This document shows, piece after piece, positions 23,600-36,941 of a stretch of DNA of 64,000 nucleotides (the first letter of the stretch is position 1; each line of letters begins with the position of its first letter). The position numbers and the translations under genes were made by a program. The stretch is from Acorus gramineus. Lineage: Eukaryota; Streptophyta; Magnoliopsida; Acorales; Acoraceae. The DNA lies in contig CM060851.1 of the NCBI GenBank assembly GCA_030737835.1, positions 5,484,615 through 5,548,614 on the forward strand. Direction: 5' to 3'. The notes under the pieces are model-generated. The model was not told the origin of the DNA and made no database searches. It was given only the letters and a program-made list of their open reading frames with translations.

Positions 23600-25408
23600 T
23601 ACTACTAAAATCATTTTAGCACCGCATGCAATTCCTTAACTGACAAATGACATTCCAAAGTACTTATGCATTACCCACTTTTGGGGTTTAAACTAACTGT
23701 GATACATCAATAGCTTCTATATTTCCATGAGCCACAAAATCATTAAAAAAACAAATTTATCTCAATAATTCATTTAAAATTCAAGAACCAATTATTAGGA
23801 ATTGAATTCAACAATAAACACAAAATCATAAGCAAAACTTGTAGAAAAATAATTTGTTTGCTTTTACAATGACAGGTGGGGCTCTTCCATGCCAAGAATA
23901 GCATAATTCATTGGCCAAGTAGAAAACAATGTGAATCCTAAATTTTATGACACCAATACCAGTCACATCTTTCAACATTACTCATCCTATGTGGCATATG
24001 ATAAGGTGGAAAATTTTAGAAACCCTATATAGAAACAACATAAAGACACTATATTCCTTGCCCTGAATACTTCAAAAGGAAAGCTAACAAGAAGCTTTCC
24101 AAAAAGATAAACATTAGGATTAGACTATAAATGATAGCTCAGCAATCAGCATCCCTTCTCTGAATTCAAAAAAGATTTCATTCAGAAAAGACAAGTGTGA
24201 CTATGCAAAATTTATAGCAAGAGTGCATCAAAGATGATGGAACAGATCAATTTATTTGTAAGCAGTTATTCCTGAGCTCCACATTTCCTTGAGAAACAAA
24301 TCACTTTCCCTGTACCAAAACACCAGCAGGTAAACAATATGAATTCCATAAACCATCTATATTAGAAAATCTCATTCCTGAGAGTCAAAACTTAATTAGC
24401 TAAATAAGCAGGCACAATAATAATATAAGGGGATAAACAGTACATACCAGATATACTCATAATAAACAATTTAACTTATATTTGGAATTAATTTAAATAC
24501 AACAAGGTTAAATGTTGTTAACTTCATCAACAAAGAACAAAGAATTGTGCAATGTCTTACAGAATATATTGCTCTACACAATGCAGGCATCTTCAGTGGG
24601 CATTACCAGCTGACATCAACATGAAACAGGATGAGAAGGAAGCTCAAAAAAATTCCTCCGGAATAACTGTGAGCTGCCAACATCCAGATGTTAAACCATA
24701 ATTCAATTTAACAAAACCTTGTCTAATAAAATTCAAAATGGTGTGACCCTATAAGCACTGAGTCTCCCTCATGTGCGACATTTCACCTGATTTCAACATC
24801 ATAAAGTGGAACTGCACAAAGCCTGCTCAACCATGTCACCTACTTCACACTTTTCTCATCTATCAATCAACGACAAAGGCGCTTTAGTATCGTAATTAAA
24901 ATTACAACAAACAAATAGAATTCAAACAAGCAGTGTGATTTCTATTTTAATGATGACAATTAATCAGAAAATAGAGGTGACTCGGGAAAACAAGTTCTAC
25001 TACCAAATTTTCTCAACTTGCTCAAGCAGTGTGCACGATATGAATTAGAACCAACATCCAAGAATAGGCCAAAGAACACAGTAATATCGGAATGATGTAA
25101 TAAATTCCCTTTTAAAACATCAAGACATATAACAAAAAATCACCCCACCAAAGGAAGTCAATTACCAGATAATAAGAAGCAAGTCTGCAAAGTAGCATCA
25201 AACGGATATCTCTAGAAATCATCAACTATCCACCTTAGCTGCCAGCAGTAAACACAGACTACATCAAATATAAATGTTTATAAGAGAAGACAATCTCTCT
25301 ACAAGGGATTGTCTCAAGCTACATTATATAACTTTCATTACTAGAAGGGTAATAAAAACTATTTGGAAAAAGAAGTCCGCATAGTAATTCAGGAATAATA
25401 AAACAGAT
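23600..25408. other. Downstream region of the SRRM1-like gene
   Basis: No separate gene was recognised. The part nearest 25408 should include the 3' untranslated region of the minus-strand SRRM1-like gene. No firm polyadenylation site was picked. Confidence 0.45.
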
Positions 25409-28400
25409 TTATTGACTAATGCCCTTCTTCGCTCTGAGAGATTCCAGGGCTTTGTTCCGCAACTCAATCTCAAGCTTTTTCTGCTCAGATGCTGTTCCTT
25501 CCATGTCAGTAGGATGTGAGCCCCTTCTTGAAGGAAAATCACCACCTGAATCTTCTGCATCATCATAATCTTTTTCAGAACCTGATGGGGAGTTTACTAT
25601 GTCCAATGATTTGGCCTTCGACTTGGCAGCATAACGCTCTTCTCTTCTACGGTGCCTTTCTTCATGCTTACGCCGTTTGCGTCTTTCCTTGCGTGATCTC
25701 TTCTCATCTTTCCTTCTTCTTTTGGCTTCTTTCCTGCGATCTATTTCAGAACCAGACCCAGAGTCATTGTCAGATGATATCCCTTGGCTATCAGGACTTC
25801 TGTGCTTTCCCTTCAGATTCTGGTACTTGTGAAGGTCATGTCCCTCAGAATCTGATCCAAGTGCATTTACTTTATTGATTGTCTCTTTTCTTGAGGACTT
25901 ATATTCCCTTTCTATTTTATAACCATCAAGCTCATTTCGTGATCTGGACCGCTTCTTCTCATCGACATAATGATCCTTACTGTTAATTTGAAGATTTTCA
26001 TTACTGGGAGAAGAGGGACCTCTAACATGTAGCTTATCAGATTTTTGTTTGTCGCAAGCATCATCCTGTGAAAAGCTCTCTCCCACCAGCCTTTTAGGCC
26101 CATATTCAATATCTTCCTGTAGAATTGATGCCTCTGGCATAAGACTATCGGGAAAACCATCCCCCAAGGAAATAACTTCTCTGCAACAAAAAAGTAAATT
26201 TTGTAACAGTTCTATTATATACTTAAATCACACTATACTAATCTATAATTTAAAAATACTTAACCATTGTGCAAATAGAAAAATATCCTGTAGTATACAG
26301 CCTCTCTCTTCATCTTTATATTGTTCATACAGCATCTCAATGACCCCAACAATTTAAGTAATGGACCTCTGGGGATACTATTGAGTATTGCTTCAGTAAT
26401 AAGAACCACACAAAAGTAATCAATCAAATATTCAAGATCCATGTGGTTTCATAAACCAGATTTAAGGGATAATTTGTTACAAAATTCAACTGAATATATA
26501 GTTACTGAATAGCAGCAGAACAGAATCAATTTGTGCCACATTATCATTTTCATCAATATTCATGTAATTCTTTGAAGATATCGACCAGCATTCTCCCTGA
26601 AATTTTTGGCATTCGTGTTCAACTTAAGCAATGTCAAGCCATGAGCGCAAAAGTATTGTTATGGAGATAAACTAGATACAATCTAATGCAAAACCTAACC
26701 TAGCATGACTGTTTTGATCATCCTCTCGACTAGTCTTTGGACTGTCGTGACGGGTGATTCAAGCATTATTTTCCTTAACAGAACTCTCTGACGAGCTGGG
26801 AGACCTTCAGAATGCAAAGTGCAAGATGTATTACAGATTCCAAGCAGTATAATCAGTATAGTGCATCAAATCATATAATGATGAGAGAACAGACACTGAC
26901 CTCGTACTGTCACCCGGCTTCATTTTCCGAACACGGGGTGGAGATTCTGAATGTGTTGGAGATTTTTCCTGCAGAGCAGACAGAGTAGATTTCCTAGAAT
27001 GAACTGCACGTTTATCCTTTGGATCCTGCTGCGGAGACCTCAAAGATTTAGTAGTTTGGGACGGGACATATTCCGGTTTTCTTTGCCCTCGTCCTGCAAT
27101 TTTACCCCCTTCACTCTCCAAGACACTGCGTCCTGGAGATCTCTTATTGTGCATCCTTCAAGGAAAACGAAGGTTATCAAAATGAAGCATACAAGGAGAA
27201 ATGGACACAACAATTGAAACGCATAAAGGATTACCTGTGAGAGGTACTATCATCTTGATATCTCCTGGACTCCACATCATTAAGACGGCTATCTTGATCC
27301 TTACTTAAACTCCTATGAAAACGAGACGGGGGACTGTGACTCCTGCATGTAAAGAAACCAATTATATAAGCAGCAGGCAAGAAAACAGAAGCATGAGAAA
27401 GAAAAAAGATTCAGCATTGCATACCTGTTCCTCTGTTGAGGCGACATTTGAGAATCCATAGTCCGTCGTCTCGGCGACAAGACCGGTGACCTCCTCAGAT
27501 GTTTTGGGGATCTAGGCGGAGGTGATTTCCTTCTTGGAGGAGTCGGGGATCTCTGCCAAACAGGAGATGGGGACCTGTGGCGAGGAGAGATCGATCTCCT
27601 ACGGACTGGAACTGGGGATCTGCGCCGAGGAGGTGATGGTGATCTCCGACGGACTAGAACTGGGGATCTGTGCCAAGAAGGAGATGGTGATCTCCTACGG
27701 AATGAAACTGGGGACCTCCGCCTCAGCGGGGAAGGAGATCTGCGTCGCAGAGGTGATGGAGATCTGCGGCGAATGGGAGATCTGTATCGAACAGGAGAGG
27801 GAGATCTACGCCTAGTGAATGGTGGGGATCTTCGTCTTAAATGAGGTGACCTCCTTCTGGAAGGAGATCGTATGTTCCTTGGTGAGCGCCGACGGCGAGG
27901 AGAAACAGAACGTCTTGGAGGCGAACGATATCGCCTCTCAGAAGATATGGCACGCCTTGGTGGGGATCGGTATCGCTTTTCAGGAGTAGGGGAACGTCTT
28001 GGTGGAGACCGGTACCGCCTCTCATTAGAAACAGCATGCCTCCGAGGTCGAGGAGATCTAGATATGCTCCTAGACTTGTGGCTTCCCCTGAAACTATGAA
28101 GATCTTGAATTAACAGTGATTTTTTAAAAAAAATAATAGAAAGTGCATCAGGACACACATGACAAGAATAGAAAGTTACAAAGAAATATCATATCACAAT
28201 ATTAAACGTATGCCCGGAACATCAATAATTTCATTCTTCACTTAAATATTAATCAAATAACTCACCTGGTGACTATTCTAAATGAAACAGCATAACTTTA
28301 GCACAATCCTATCACTATTTCATAAAAATAATATAAACAATGTTTATAAAGAATGGATAACAAAAAAAAAGGGTTGCAATGCCAACACCAGGCCTACAAC

Positions 28401-31400
28401 TCAGGTGGGTTGGGTCAGGTTAGAGGGTTGTCCAACCCCAACCCGCAAGTTTAAATCTTCAACCCGAGCCCGACCTTCAACCCGAATGACTCAACCCGAA
28501 TCCAACCCAAGCTTCAATCCGTGGGTTCGGGGTTGGGTTCGGGTTAGGTTTGGGTTTGGGATAATTCAGGTAAAACACCAAAGACACATAGACATGGCTT
28601 TAAATGAAGATTTACAAAACAAAATCTTGGTTATATATCAAATGAAAACTATCATAAAATCCAGAAAATAATCTTCACCATCAGCATCATCATCATATGA
28701 ACCACCCAAAGTCCTCCATCACCTATTCTTCCATCCCCTTCACCATCATCCGGACCATCCCCCTCCCAATCCACTACCATGTATTTCTGATCCTCTTGTT
28801 CTTCCAAATAGATGACACTTGACCAAAGATTAGAATAAAAATGGAACCTACAACATGGAAAGAACCCCTCTTATAAGTTTAGCTGGAGAACAACAAAATA
28901 CAAGCCCTAGTCTTGATGGTGTAAATTGATCTATAAGTCTCAGACCACTTGCACTTGACAAATATTTCATGGGGTTTCTCCTCCTTCGTCCACCAAAATC
29001 CCCATGAAAGAAAGCTTAGGTACGAAGAATAACAAGTATGGGAATGAAAAATGAATGACAAAGGAGGAACGGCGGAAGAGATGGAGAGAAAGAAAATGTT
29101 GGGTTTATTTTAGGGTTACCAATTCAATTGATGGACTAGATTTAATATCACCGATCCAATGGCTATGATTTGAAGGGTATTTTTTAATGCTAACCTGATG
29201 TGTTATGTTTTAAATGTGAGTACATGGTTGATATCATCACCTAAGAGAAATGGTATACTAATCAAAGAGTCACTGTTTCTCTCCATGTAATACTACTTCG
29301 GGTACGGGTTGAACCCAAGTAACCCGACCCCTCAACCCAAATTGTGTTCAGGTTGACTCGGATTCAGGTTGGGTTGAACCCAATGACCAAAAACACCAAC
29401 CCGAACCCGCCCAAAATTCAAATTGGGTAGGGTTCAACCCGTCCAACACCACTTCCATTATTTTGAGAGATTAAAAAAATGGCCAAGCCAACACAAGATT
29501 GATTTGCATCGATACATAAAACATTAAAAAAATGCAAAAAATAGTTGTAAGTCAGTAAAACATTTTTTGATGAAAAAATTGCCACGGAAAGATAGCACAT
29601 CGTAATAAAATCGTCTATTAAAAATAAGAAATCTTAACAATCAATCAATGCAAAGCACAAAGGCAATTAGGTAGCATTGATGATGATGATAAATACATCA
29701 TACATCAAACGAATTGACGACAAAGAAATAGAAAAAGATGAACAAGAGCATACTGAGTTATGCGGACATACTTTCCCTATTCAGAAAAAAAATTTGGTAA
29801 CACGAAAAATTATTAAAAAAAATAAAAATAAAACATTTCTGCATATTGAAAGACAGCAAGTAATCTATAAATAAGAAAATAGCGTTTCCAATCTGTCAAA
29901 TATGCACAATTCTATGTGTGTGCCCATCGACACAAGAATATAACTACATCAATAAATAAATGCATGATCCTAAGGTTCAGGAACAAACATACTCCTCCGA
30001 GTAGCTTCTTGAATTTGAGAAGGACCTGCTGCCTGATCTAACAGCTGAAGGGGATCTCCTGCAATAACCCCACACAACCATGAATTGCACCATCTGTTGA
30101 ACAATATTTTACCCCACAGCCCCAATCCTTTTACCATTTGCAAGATTAGATCTACATACATATAGGTGAGGGTGAGTGTATACAATGGAATATATACATA
30201 GAGATGGGTGTGAGGGAGGGAAAGAGACAATTAAGGACAATAGAAGTAAAACATACCGATGAGGTGATTGAGAGTGACCATTTGACACAGGAGATTTTGA
30301 GTACCTGCATGAACAAGAACAGTTTCTGATATTTGACACAAAAACACAATAAACACACGTATCAAAACCGTGTTTCCACAAATCGGATACAGATATAAAC
30401 TGGCTTCCTTCAATTTGGACCAAACAGGATTAATATATCCTTTACCTTGTACTCGAGGAAAAAGAGCAAATGCTACAATATCAGTAAGGGATAATTCCAA
30501 AATGCTGAAAACAAAATTACTGAAAGCCAGATGAGGTGTTATGGAAAAAAAGAAAGAAGTTGGCTTTTTATGTGTGGTCCCTTATCATTCCCTGCCAAAG
30601 GACCCCTTGCTCATCTCAAGTTCATTTGTGGGTCCAGATGTTCAATGGCTCAACAGATGCTGGAGTTAAAACTCCATCAAAGGTTCAAGCCTTCTTGTAG
30701 ACCTCATCCTTAATGAAATTTTACCAACGCTAATAGGGCTGTTTGATCCCCAGGGATTCTCACTACTTGAAAATTGTAAGAGACTAAGACATAAATTGCA
30801 GACCCTTTAACAGATGCATTTTCAGCAAGAATATTTGGGAGAGATTGGGAAGGGCATGGGTCAAGCCAGCCTCTTCCAATTATATAGAAGATATGCTGAT
30901 ATTCTTTCCAAGAGAGAGAAAGGAGAATAGAAGCAAGGAAGCTTCTCAGATATTTTTCCTTTGGCTGTCTGTTGGGATATTTGACTTATCCATCATGAGA
31001 GGTCAGTCCAGGACAGGGCTATGTGTGTTGAAATATACCTGGTCATTTGTGATCAGTCTTCTAAAAGATTGGGGACCCATCTACTGAGAGCAGAAAGAAT
31101 TCGATACATAGAGTGAGTGCTTTCATATTGTGGAATGCATAGTCATATGTGATTTTTTCTTTTCCTGTGGGACATTCTTTTATGTCCTGATTTCCCCTGC
31201 TTTCCATTATGTATGCATTCTGCTGTCCATTGTCTTGTACTATCCGTCTAACAGTTCAATATAACCACATAGACTTTGATCCAAAAATACCAATCAAACA
31301 AACAAACACACAGTAGACGCTACCCCTTTCACAACATCAAATACATTCAGGATTTTTAATTTATATTTTCCTTAATTATTTGTGTTACTCGTCTGTTTCT

Positions 31401-34025
31401 AATATCATGAAAGGTAGAAAAAAAAATTTCTATATCGGGATTGAGAATACTACTAGGATAGTAATTAGCAGTTAATTACATCCATGAGTAAGTCATTATA
31501 TGCAGTAGTCCTAGTTCTATATATTTGTAGCTCATTGTGGCCCATTATCTTAGGGTGCTTTTGGAACAGGACTGTAGGATTGCTATACTGCAGTATAACT
31601 TCATCTATATAATCACATTAAAAAACAAATAAACAACTCGAGAAAGGAAAAGAATCGTGCAAAGTTATTTAACAGAAAATGGTTCACTCCGCAATCACTA
31701 GAATATCCCATGTCTAACCAGTGAAATCAACACTGCTTTGAAGAGACAAAGACAGGTGATTTGGATTTCATTCATCTCAAGCTCAATCATTCCACCTTTA
31801 AAAGGTAGATAATGCTCTAGTGGGATTGATTTGTCAAGGTTGCACTTACATCTCAAATTCTGTTCAGGTAAGAAACCATCAGGCCATTTAGATAGTGTCG
31901 AACAATATAGTTTTTATATTTCTTATTACAAGCTCAAAACAAATCCATTTGTTTCTCTTTATCCATATTGACTTGTAATATTCTAAACTTGTTGTCGTTT
32001 ATAAAAAAAAACCAAGAAACTTCAGAGGGTGATTTCCATCCAAATGCAAAACTGCGGGAGGCAATCTTAACCAAAACAAATGCTAATGTGGGGCCCGTGA
32101 TGGCATGATCTATGAACTAAGGATGGGAGAAGTGGCTTCTCCTTTTCCTCATTGATCCCCTCCCCAAGACACACAGTCACACAGACAACTCGATTGCTGG
32201 TGAAGAATACAAGTTGCCTGAAAACTCTAGTTCTTGCCAAAGCACAACTTGCCTGAATGATAACAAAACCAGATACTAAGAAATAAACATGCAAATGGTA
32301 GAAATTAGTGAGAGGAGGAAGAGGAAGAGGAAGAGGAAGAAGCCTCCTGCTCCCACACATTACAAAAACCAAAATTAGCTTACTTGTTCTTCCTTCTTGC
32401 AACATGTTTCTCCATTTCCCTGTCTTCCTTGGGACGTTCACTGGAAGCCCTCAGCATAGGATGCTTGTCAACAGCCTCAGAAGACAAGGAAAATTTCGAG
32501 GACCTCGGGGCACCCACCTCGTCATCCTACAGTGGATTGAGGCAAAGAAGGACATGAACCCAAATAATGGAGAAGCAAGCTGAATCTTGAAAGAAAGAGA
32601 CCACGAGTCACAATCAAAAATACTGTAATCCCAAAGATGACACAATTTCTCAACAAAAAAATCGTTACCAGTGGTTTATATTTCTCTTCAGTTTCCCTCT
32701 CTTCTTTTTCTCTCCTCTTCTGTATTTCTTGCGCAATGCGATTCGTCTCCGCCTATAGAGGTAAAATGCATAACCATCAGATGCTTTTACAAATATGTAA
32801 AAGTTAAAATGTAAAGTTCATCCATATATAGAATCCCTTTAATAATCAACTTTCCTATTCAAATTTCAAACCAAGTCCATTTATAACCAAATAAACCAAT
32901 CAAACAGTACAGAAAACCCAGTGCAGTATACACTGGTCCTTCTAGCAAGGCCAGCCATGACCAAGTACAAAACAATAAGTGCCAGCTTGGTTCCAGAATC
33001 AAGCCCAAATAAGAAACGAAATTGGGAATAAACCTTGCTTTATTCAGTCATTGCACATGAATACCCCAAATAAGGATGGATCCTCAATCCTACTCTACTC
33101 CATATAAACCCACAAAGTCATTCAAAGTGGAGGCTCGAATAACTTAGATTTTTATCCATGTAAACACCCCAATTATACTAGCTTTAATCATGGAACAACC
33201 AAATAAACATTATAACAGCCATTCCTTAGCTATCGCCATTGAACAAAATAGAGGAACACACATGAAGAAATCAGGCTCCCACCAAACATTTCTGATGAAT
33301 ACTAAGCGAGCACATCTCAGCAATTTCAATAGCATCATTTATCATAAATTCATCAAATCAAAATGGATAAGGAAACTGACGTTTTTCTTCTTCGTTTCTT
33401 CTTCTTTGGCATCCAGGAACTGCTGAGGCACTCCGCTGACATTATTCTGCGCGCTGATAAGCAGACCCCAGAGCTCCTTCATGAACTTCCCAGTGTTCTT
33501 CTCCATGAACCCAGTCAACTGTATCTGTATTTGCTTCCCGTCGACCTCCTGCAACAACAAAAGAAAACAAGACATGTTATCCCAATAAAAACCCTTGCTT
33601 CTTCACAAATCCAAACGCGCACCTTCCCATCGAGAAGCCCGTAGACGAAGTTGATGAGGACTTCGTCTTCGAATCCGAGGAGCTCCGTCGCCCTCGTCGC
33701 GATCCATGGCCTGATCACATCCATCTTCACCTTCGTCGTGTCGATCTGCAACATCAAAGTCGATTCAGAAAACCCTAATCAAAGCCGAATCGGGTGAAAG
33801 GGGGGGAGGGAACCGACGCTAACCAGATGATCGAGCTCCGGCGCGAACTTCTGCGACTTCAGGAGCTTCGCCTGCTTGTTCGAGAACCGCGTGTCCTGAT
33901 CGAAGGACGTGCCCTGTAATACCGAAAAACAAAGTAAAACTTTCGAGAAGAAGAAGATGCAATATAGAGAGGGAGATTCAGAAATGACGATCGATTTCAC
34001 TTGCCCTAAAAAAACCTCCCGACAT
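25409..34025 (-). CDS. SRRM1-like splicing factor, PWI + RS domain (13 coding exons)
   Basis: Its relatives are nuclear SR-related proteins (SRm160/SRRM1) that bridge splicing complexes; the PWI domain binds nucleic acid. Exons on the minus strand: 34025-34005, 33913-33824, 33745-33623, 33548-33381, 32752-32669, 32526-32384, 30304-30257, 30058-29993, 28087-27425, 27342-27235, 27155-26901, 26804-26700 and 26180-25409. Frame is kept across all joins and the full reading would be 881 aa. The start MSGGFFRGTS and the PWI domain (exons 2-4, with RPWIATR, ELLGFEDEVL and FMEKNTGKFM) are typical. Exon 9 encodes about 220 residues of RRRSPSP-type repeats. Exon 13 is Lys/Arg/Glu-rich and ends RAKKGISQ. 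Two oddities: intron 1 starts GC rather than GT, and exon 12 holds an in-frame TGA (26759-26761). Small extra exons in the long introns cannot be excluded. Confidence 0.88.
26700..26804 (-). other. Symmetric 105-nt exon 12 with an in-frame TGA
   Basis: The exon is bounded by CTGAAG before 26804 and GTTAGG after 26700. Its neighbours set the frame on both sides: exon 11 ends with two bases of a codon and exon 13 begins with one. In that frame codon 15 is TGA, and the residues after it (SPKTSREDDQ) again look like RS protein. Because 105 is a multiple of three, skipping this exon keeps the frame. Including it would end the protein at residue 604. Confidence 0.7.
28380..29455. repeat. CCCAACCCG-rich MITE in intron 8 of the SRRM1-like gene
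   Basis: Two clusters of GGGTTGGGTT and AACCCGAACCC words in opposite orientation (about 28395-28560 and 29300-29450) flank about 700 bp of other sequence inside the intron 28088-29992. The style matches the hAT-like MITE at 4253-4789, but termini and duplication are not resolved. Confidence 0.4.
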
Positions 34026-34029
34026 GTTT

Positions 34030-34038
34030 TTAGGGTTT
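34030..34038 (-). promoter_or_regulatory. Telo-box in the SRRM1-like leader
   Basis: On the minus strand AAACCCTAA lies four bases before the start codon at 34025. Telo-boxes are common in leaders and promoters of plant genes for translation, replication and RNA processing. Whether it acts here is inferred from position alone. Confidence 0.4.
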
Positions 34039-34386
34039 TTTTTCGAGCGAACAGGATTCGAGAATTCGCAGATTCTTGTCCGTGAGGGTTTGAGAACGAG
34101 AGATGATGCAATCCCCGAAACAAGAGAGGCTCTATTATGTAAATGGTGAGGTTGGGAGTTTACGTAAGGGCCCTCACCCGTTTCAATAAATTACGTAACG
34201 AAAGTCCAAAGGAATTTCTATTTTCAGGGGTGTTTCTGTCTTCTGGTACGAAGCTTGGATGGGCCTGTAATGGGTTTGATTTCACACGTCTTTTCTTACG
34301 GGAAGGGGGCCCATTTAGGTTGACAGCACACTCGAAGCAAAGGCCTCATCCACACAAACTCGATTAGCGTGTTTATAAAAAGAAAA

Positions 34387-34656
34387 ATGTTACATCCAAT
34401 CTCATTTTTAACCTCATTCAATCTACATGTATTTTAAATTTTTAAAAAATAGTATACCTCATTTAATGAGATACATATTTTTTTTATAAAAAAATGAAAC
34501 ATATACTCCAATAAATTGCATGGTTGCATTTATAAAAAATGTAAAAAAATTATTTCGAAGCATAAGCTTTATTAACGTGAGCATATGCGTCGATAGATTC
34601 CCTATCGACGCATAAGAGGTTGGAATCGAGACTGAAAATGGATCTAGGTGTAACAT
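34387..34656. repeat. MITE, TGTTACATC family (full copy, with internal hairpin)
   Basis: The left end ATGTTACATCCAATCTC mirrors the right end GATCTAGGTGTAACAT. A perfect inner stem TATGCGTCGATAG / CTATCGACGCATA separated by five bases lies near 34585-34615. It is non-coding and sits upstream of the SRRM1-like gene. Sister copies are at 62631-62883 and, deleted, at 5151-5303. Confidence 0.6.
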
Positions 34657-36496
34657 CACCCTTATAAAAAGGAAAACATATTAGACTATGTTATTTTTAC
34701 AGTAAAGAATTCAGTCCACATATGATTTTATTTTTAAAAAAATAGTAAATATCATTTAATGAGATATACGTTTTGATAAAAAGTATATATCACTTCATTT
34801 CGAGTTGAATGGACCCATTTTTATAAGTGTAAGAAAAAAATTAGCGAGGTATATACATTGTCTAACGATGTATATATTCTACTGGATTTTTAACGAGGTA
34901 CATAAAATTGTATTTTGGACTATAAAAAAAAATAAGTGTAACAACGCCCTTATAGAAAATTATACACACAGGGTGTTTGGGTAATGGAATAGGGGAAATA
35001 AGAAGGATAGGCCTAAAATTCTGTTTGAGTGGAAGGAATAGATGAGTATATATGTCAAATTAGATGAAAATAAGCTGATATTTGTATTTAAGATTCCCCT
35101 TAAATTGTATTATTCCAACCAATCCATTCTACTTATATAAATGGGCCCCACTATTAATTCAGTTGTCATGGCCTCTTATAAATCGGAAGATTTACATGTC
35201 AAATCATATTTTTTACCTTTTATAATACATTATTCACATTTTCTCAATAACTTATACACTGTCAATTTAACAACAAAAACTCTATTATTACATTTTTAAT
35301 GAAAATAACTAAAGACATAACCACACAAAAAATTATTTATTCTACTAATATAGTAATATATTCATAGAATAATCATAAATCTCAAAATAACTTATGTCTA
35401 TATCTAAACGGCGTCCTTGAGTGTATTGTACACATACTTTTCACATTTTTCCTATTCTTGAGGTGGTTTGGTTTTTCATGCACTTACTTTTTAATATCCT
35501 CCTTATCAGAGTGCTTTTTTTTTTTTTTTTTTTTTGGTGGGATGGGACAGTAGTGAATAAGGATGCCGAATGTTCTATTTATATTTTGATTACTTGATAT
35601 AATATATTAACTTTATCTTCTCCGTCGGACGTAGAAAAATTTATTATACAAAATAAAGCAATATGTTTTATTGTGTAGCTTGCATTGTTTGTTGTTTTTT
35701 TTTGCAGTTGTTTTTATAGGTGCTAAAATTTTACTTCAGGTGTCACCACGTCCACAATACATCAAAGACCAAGGATGATGCCAAATGACACTAATGAAAC
35801 CATTAAAAATTGGAAAATGTTAAACTCGGCCCAAATACAATACGCATTCTTTTTTTAAAAAAAAATTATATACGTTATTTAATAATGTATACATTTTAGA
35901 CTCATTTATAAAATATATAAAAAATCTAATAATATATATCTCATTATAGCCAGGGTAGGTGGTTATAAGGATAGACATAAAATGATACGAACAATGCTAA
36001 GAAAAAAAAAATTTATATAACCCCAACACTACTTTTTAATTTTTCACTGGTGATCTAACTTGCTTGGTCAAAAGGAGCTCCTACAACCACTCCTTTCCCT
36101 TGTCCTTATTTTTCGCTCTAAAAGCAGACCTTCATTTGCAAGGTATAAAATGCGTATACATTTAAAACGAGAGATGAGACTAAAATTTATTATTATTATT
36201 TTATTTTATTTTGTTATCAAAGGTGTTTCGAACCCTCCAATTCAAGGCTTAATTCTTTGGGTGTTCACACTGATCCACTCAGAAGTTTTCATACCGACAT
36301 TTAGGTAAATCAAGGATGAGAATTAAACACGCGCCAATGAAAAATAAACTCATGGTACTAGCCAACTCACCAAGATCCTAGTGGATCATGAGACTAAAAT
36401 TGTTGTTGATAAATTCATCCTCCTTCATAAAATTATGAGTCACCGAGTTATTTTTAAGATAGAATATTGTCAAAGATTCAATACCATCACAAAGAT
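34657..36496. other. Intergenic, further MITE-like AT-rich DNA
   Basis: No gene was recognised. About 34690-34940 resembles the TGTTACATC family loosely (it ends in AAGTGTAACAAC). About 34975-35420 has GGGTGTTTGGGTAATGGAAT at one end and CTAAACGGCGTCC at the other, like an old Tourist-type MITE. A T-run is at about 35516-35536. Confidence 0.4.
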
Positions 36497-36499
36497 TAA

Positions 36500-36938
36500 G
36501 CCTTCGTTTGAAACGAGAATAAGATTTATTCTTAGGTATACATTTATTCCAGCATAAGTGATGATAAAGTAATTTTGTGTTTGGTTGTGTTTTGAATTAT
36601 TCTCGTTGGTAAACGTAAGAATAAATGTTTTGTTGTTTGGGTAAAATGTGAATAAAGTATGGATAAGAATTTATAAAGGGTGAAAAAATAATGATAGTTA
36701 ATTTGATAAGTGATTTATAAGAGGTGATGATAGTTGATTTAAGGCCCACATATTCTTTGGGTGGAATAACTTAGGATAACTTTAATTCCAAGGGTTGGTT
36801 GGCATCCATGTACCACTTTATACTAATTTATTTTGGCATACTATATCCCTACTTATTTTATGTTTCTAAACACCCTTTATCCCTTATTCCCCTTTATATC
36901 AGGTTATCCGGGGGCTTATTCCCGTTTCAAACGGGGGC
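36500..36938. mobile_element. Tourist-like MITE 1 (TAA-flanked)
   Basis: The left end GCCTTCGTTTGAAACG mirrors the right end CGTTTCAAACGGGGGC. The direct flank is TAA on both sides (36497-36499 and 36939-36941), the usual 3-bp target of PIF/Harbinger-related MITEs. It is non-coding. Relatives with the same inside sequence (TTGTGTTTTGAATTATTCTC) are at about 48470-48808, 51663-52115 and 58735-59175. Confidence 0.75.
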
Positions 36939-36941
36939 TAA

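Noticed and set aside
27522-28099. Plus-strand frames across the RS repeats
   Set aside because: Antisense shadows of the RRRSPSP-type repeats in exon 9 of the SRRM1-like gene.
36060-36308. Small gene or SINE near 36.1-36.4 kb
   Set aside because: The frame has no domain. A B-box-like word on the minus strand (GGGTTCGAAAC) lacks a correctly spaced A box and A-tail.
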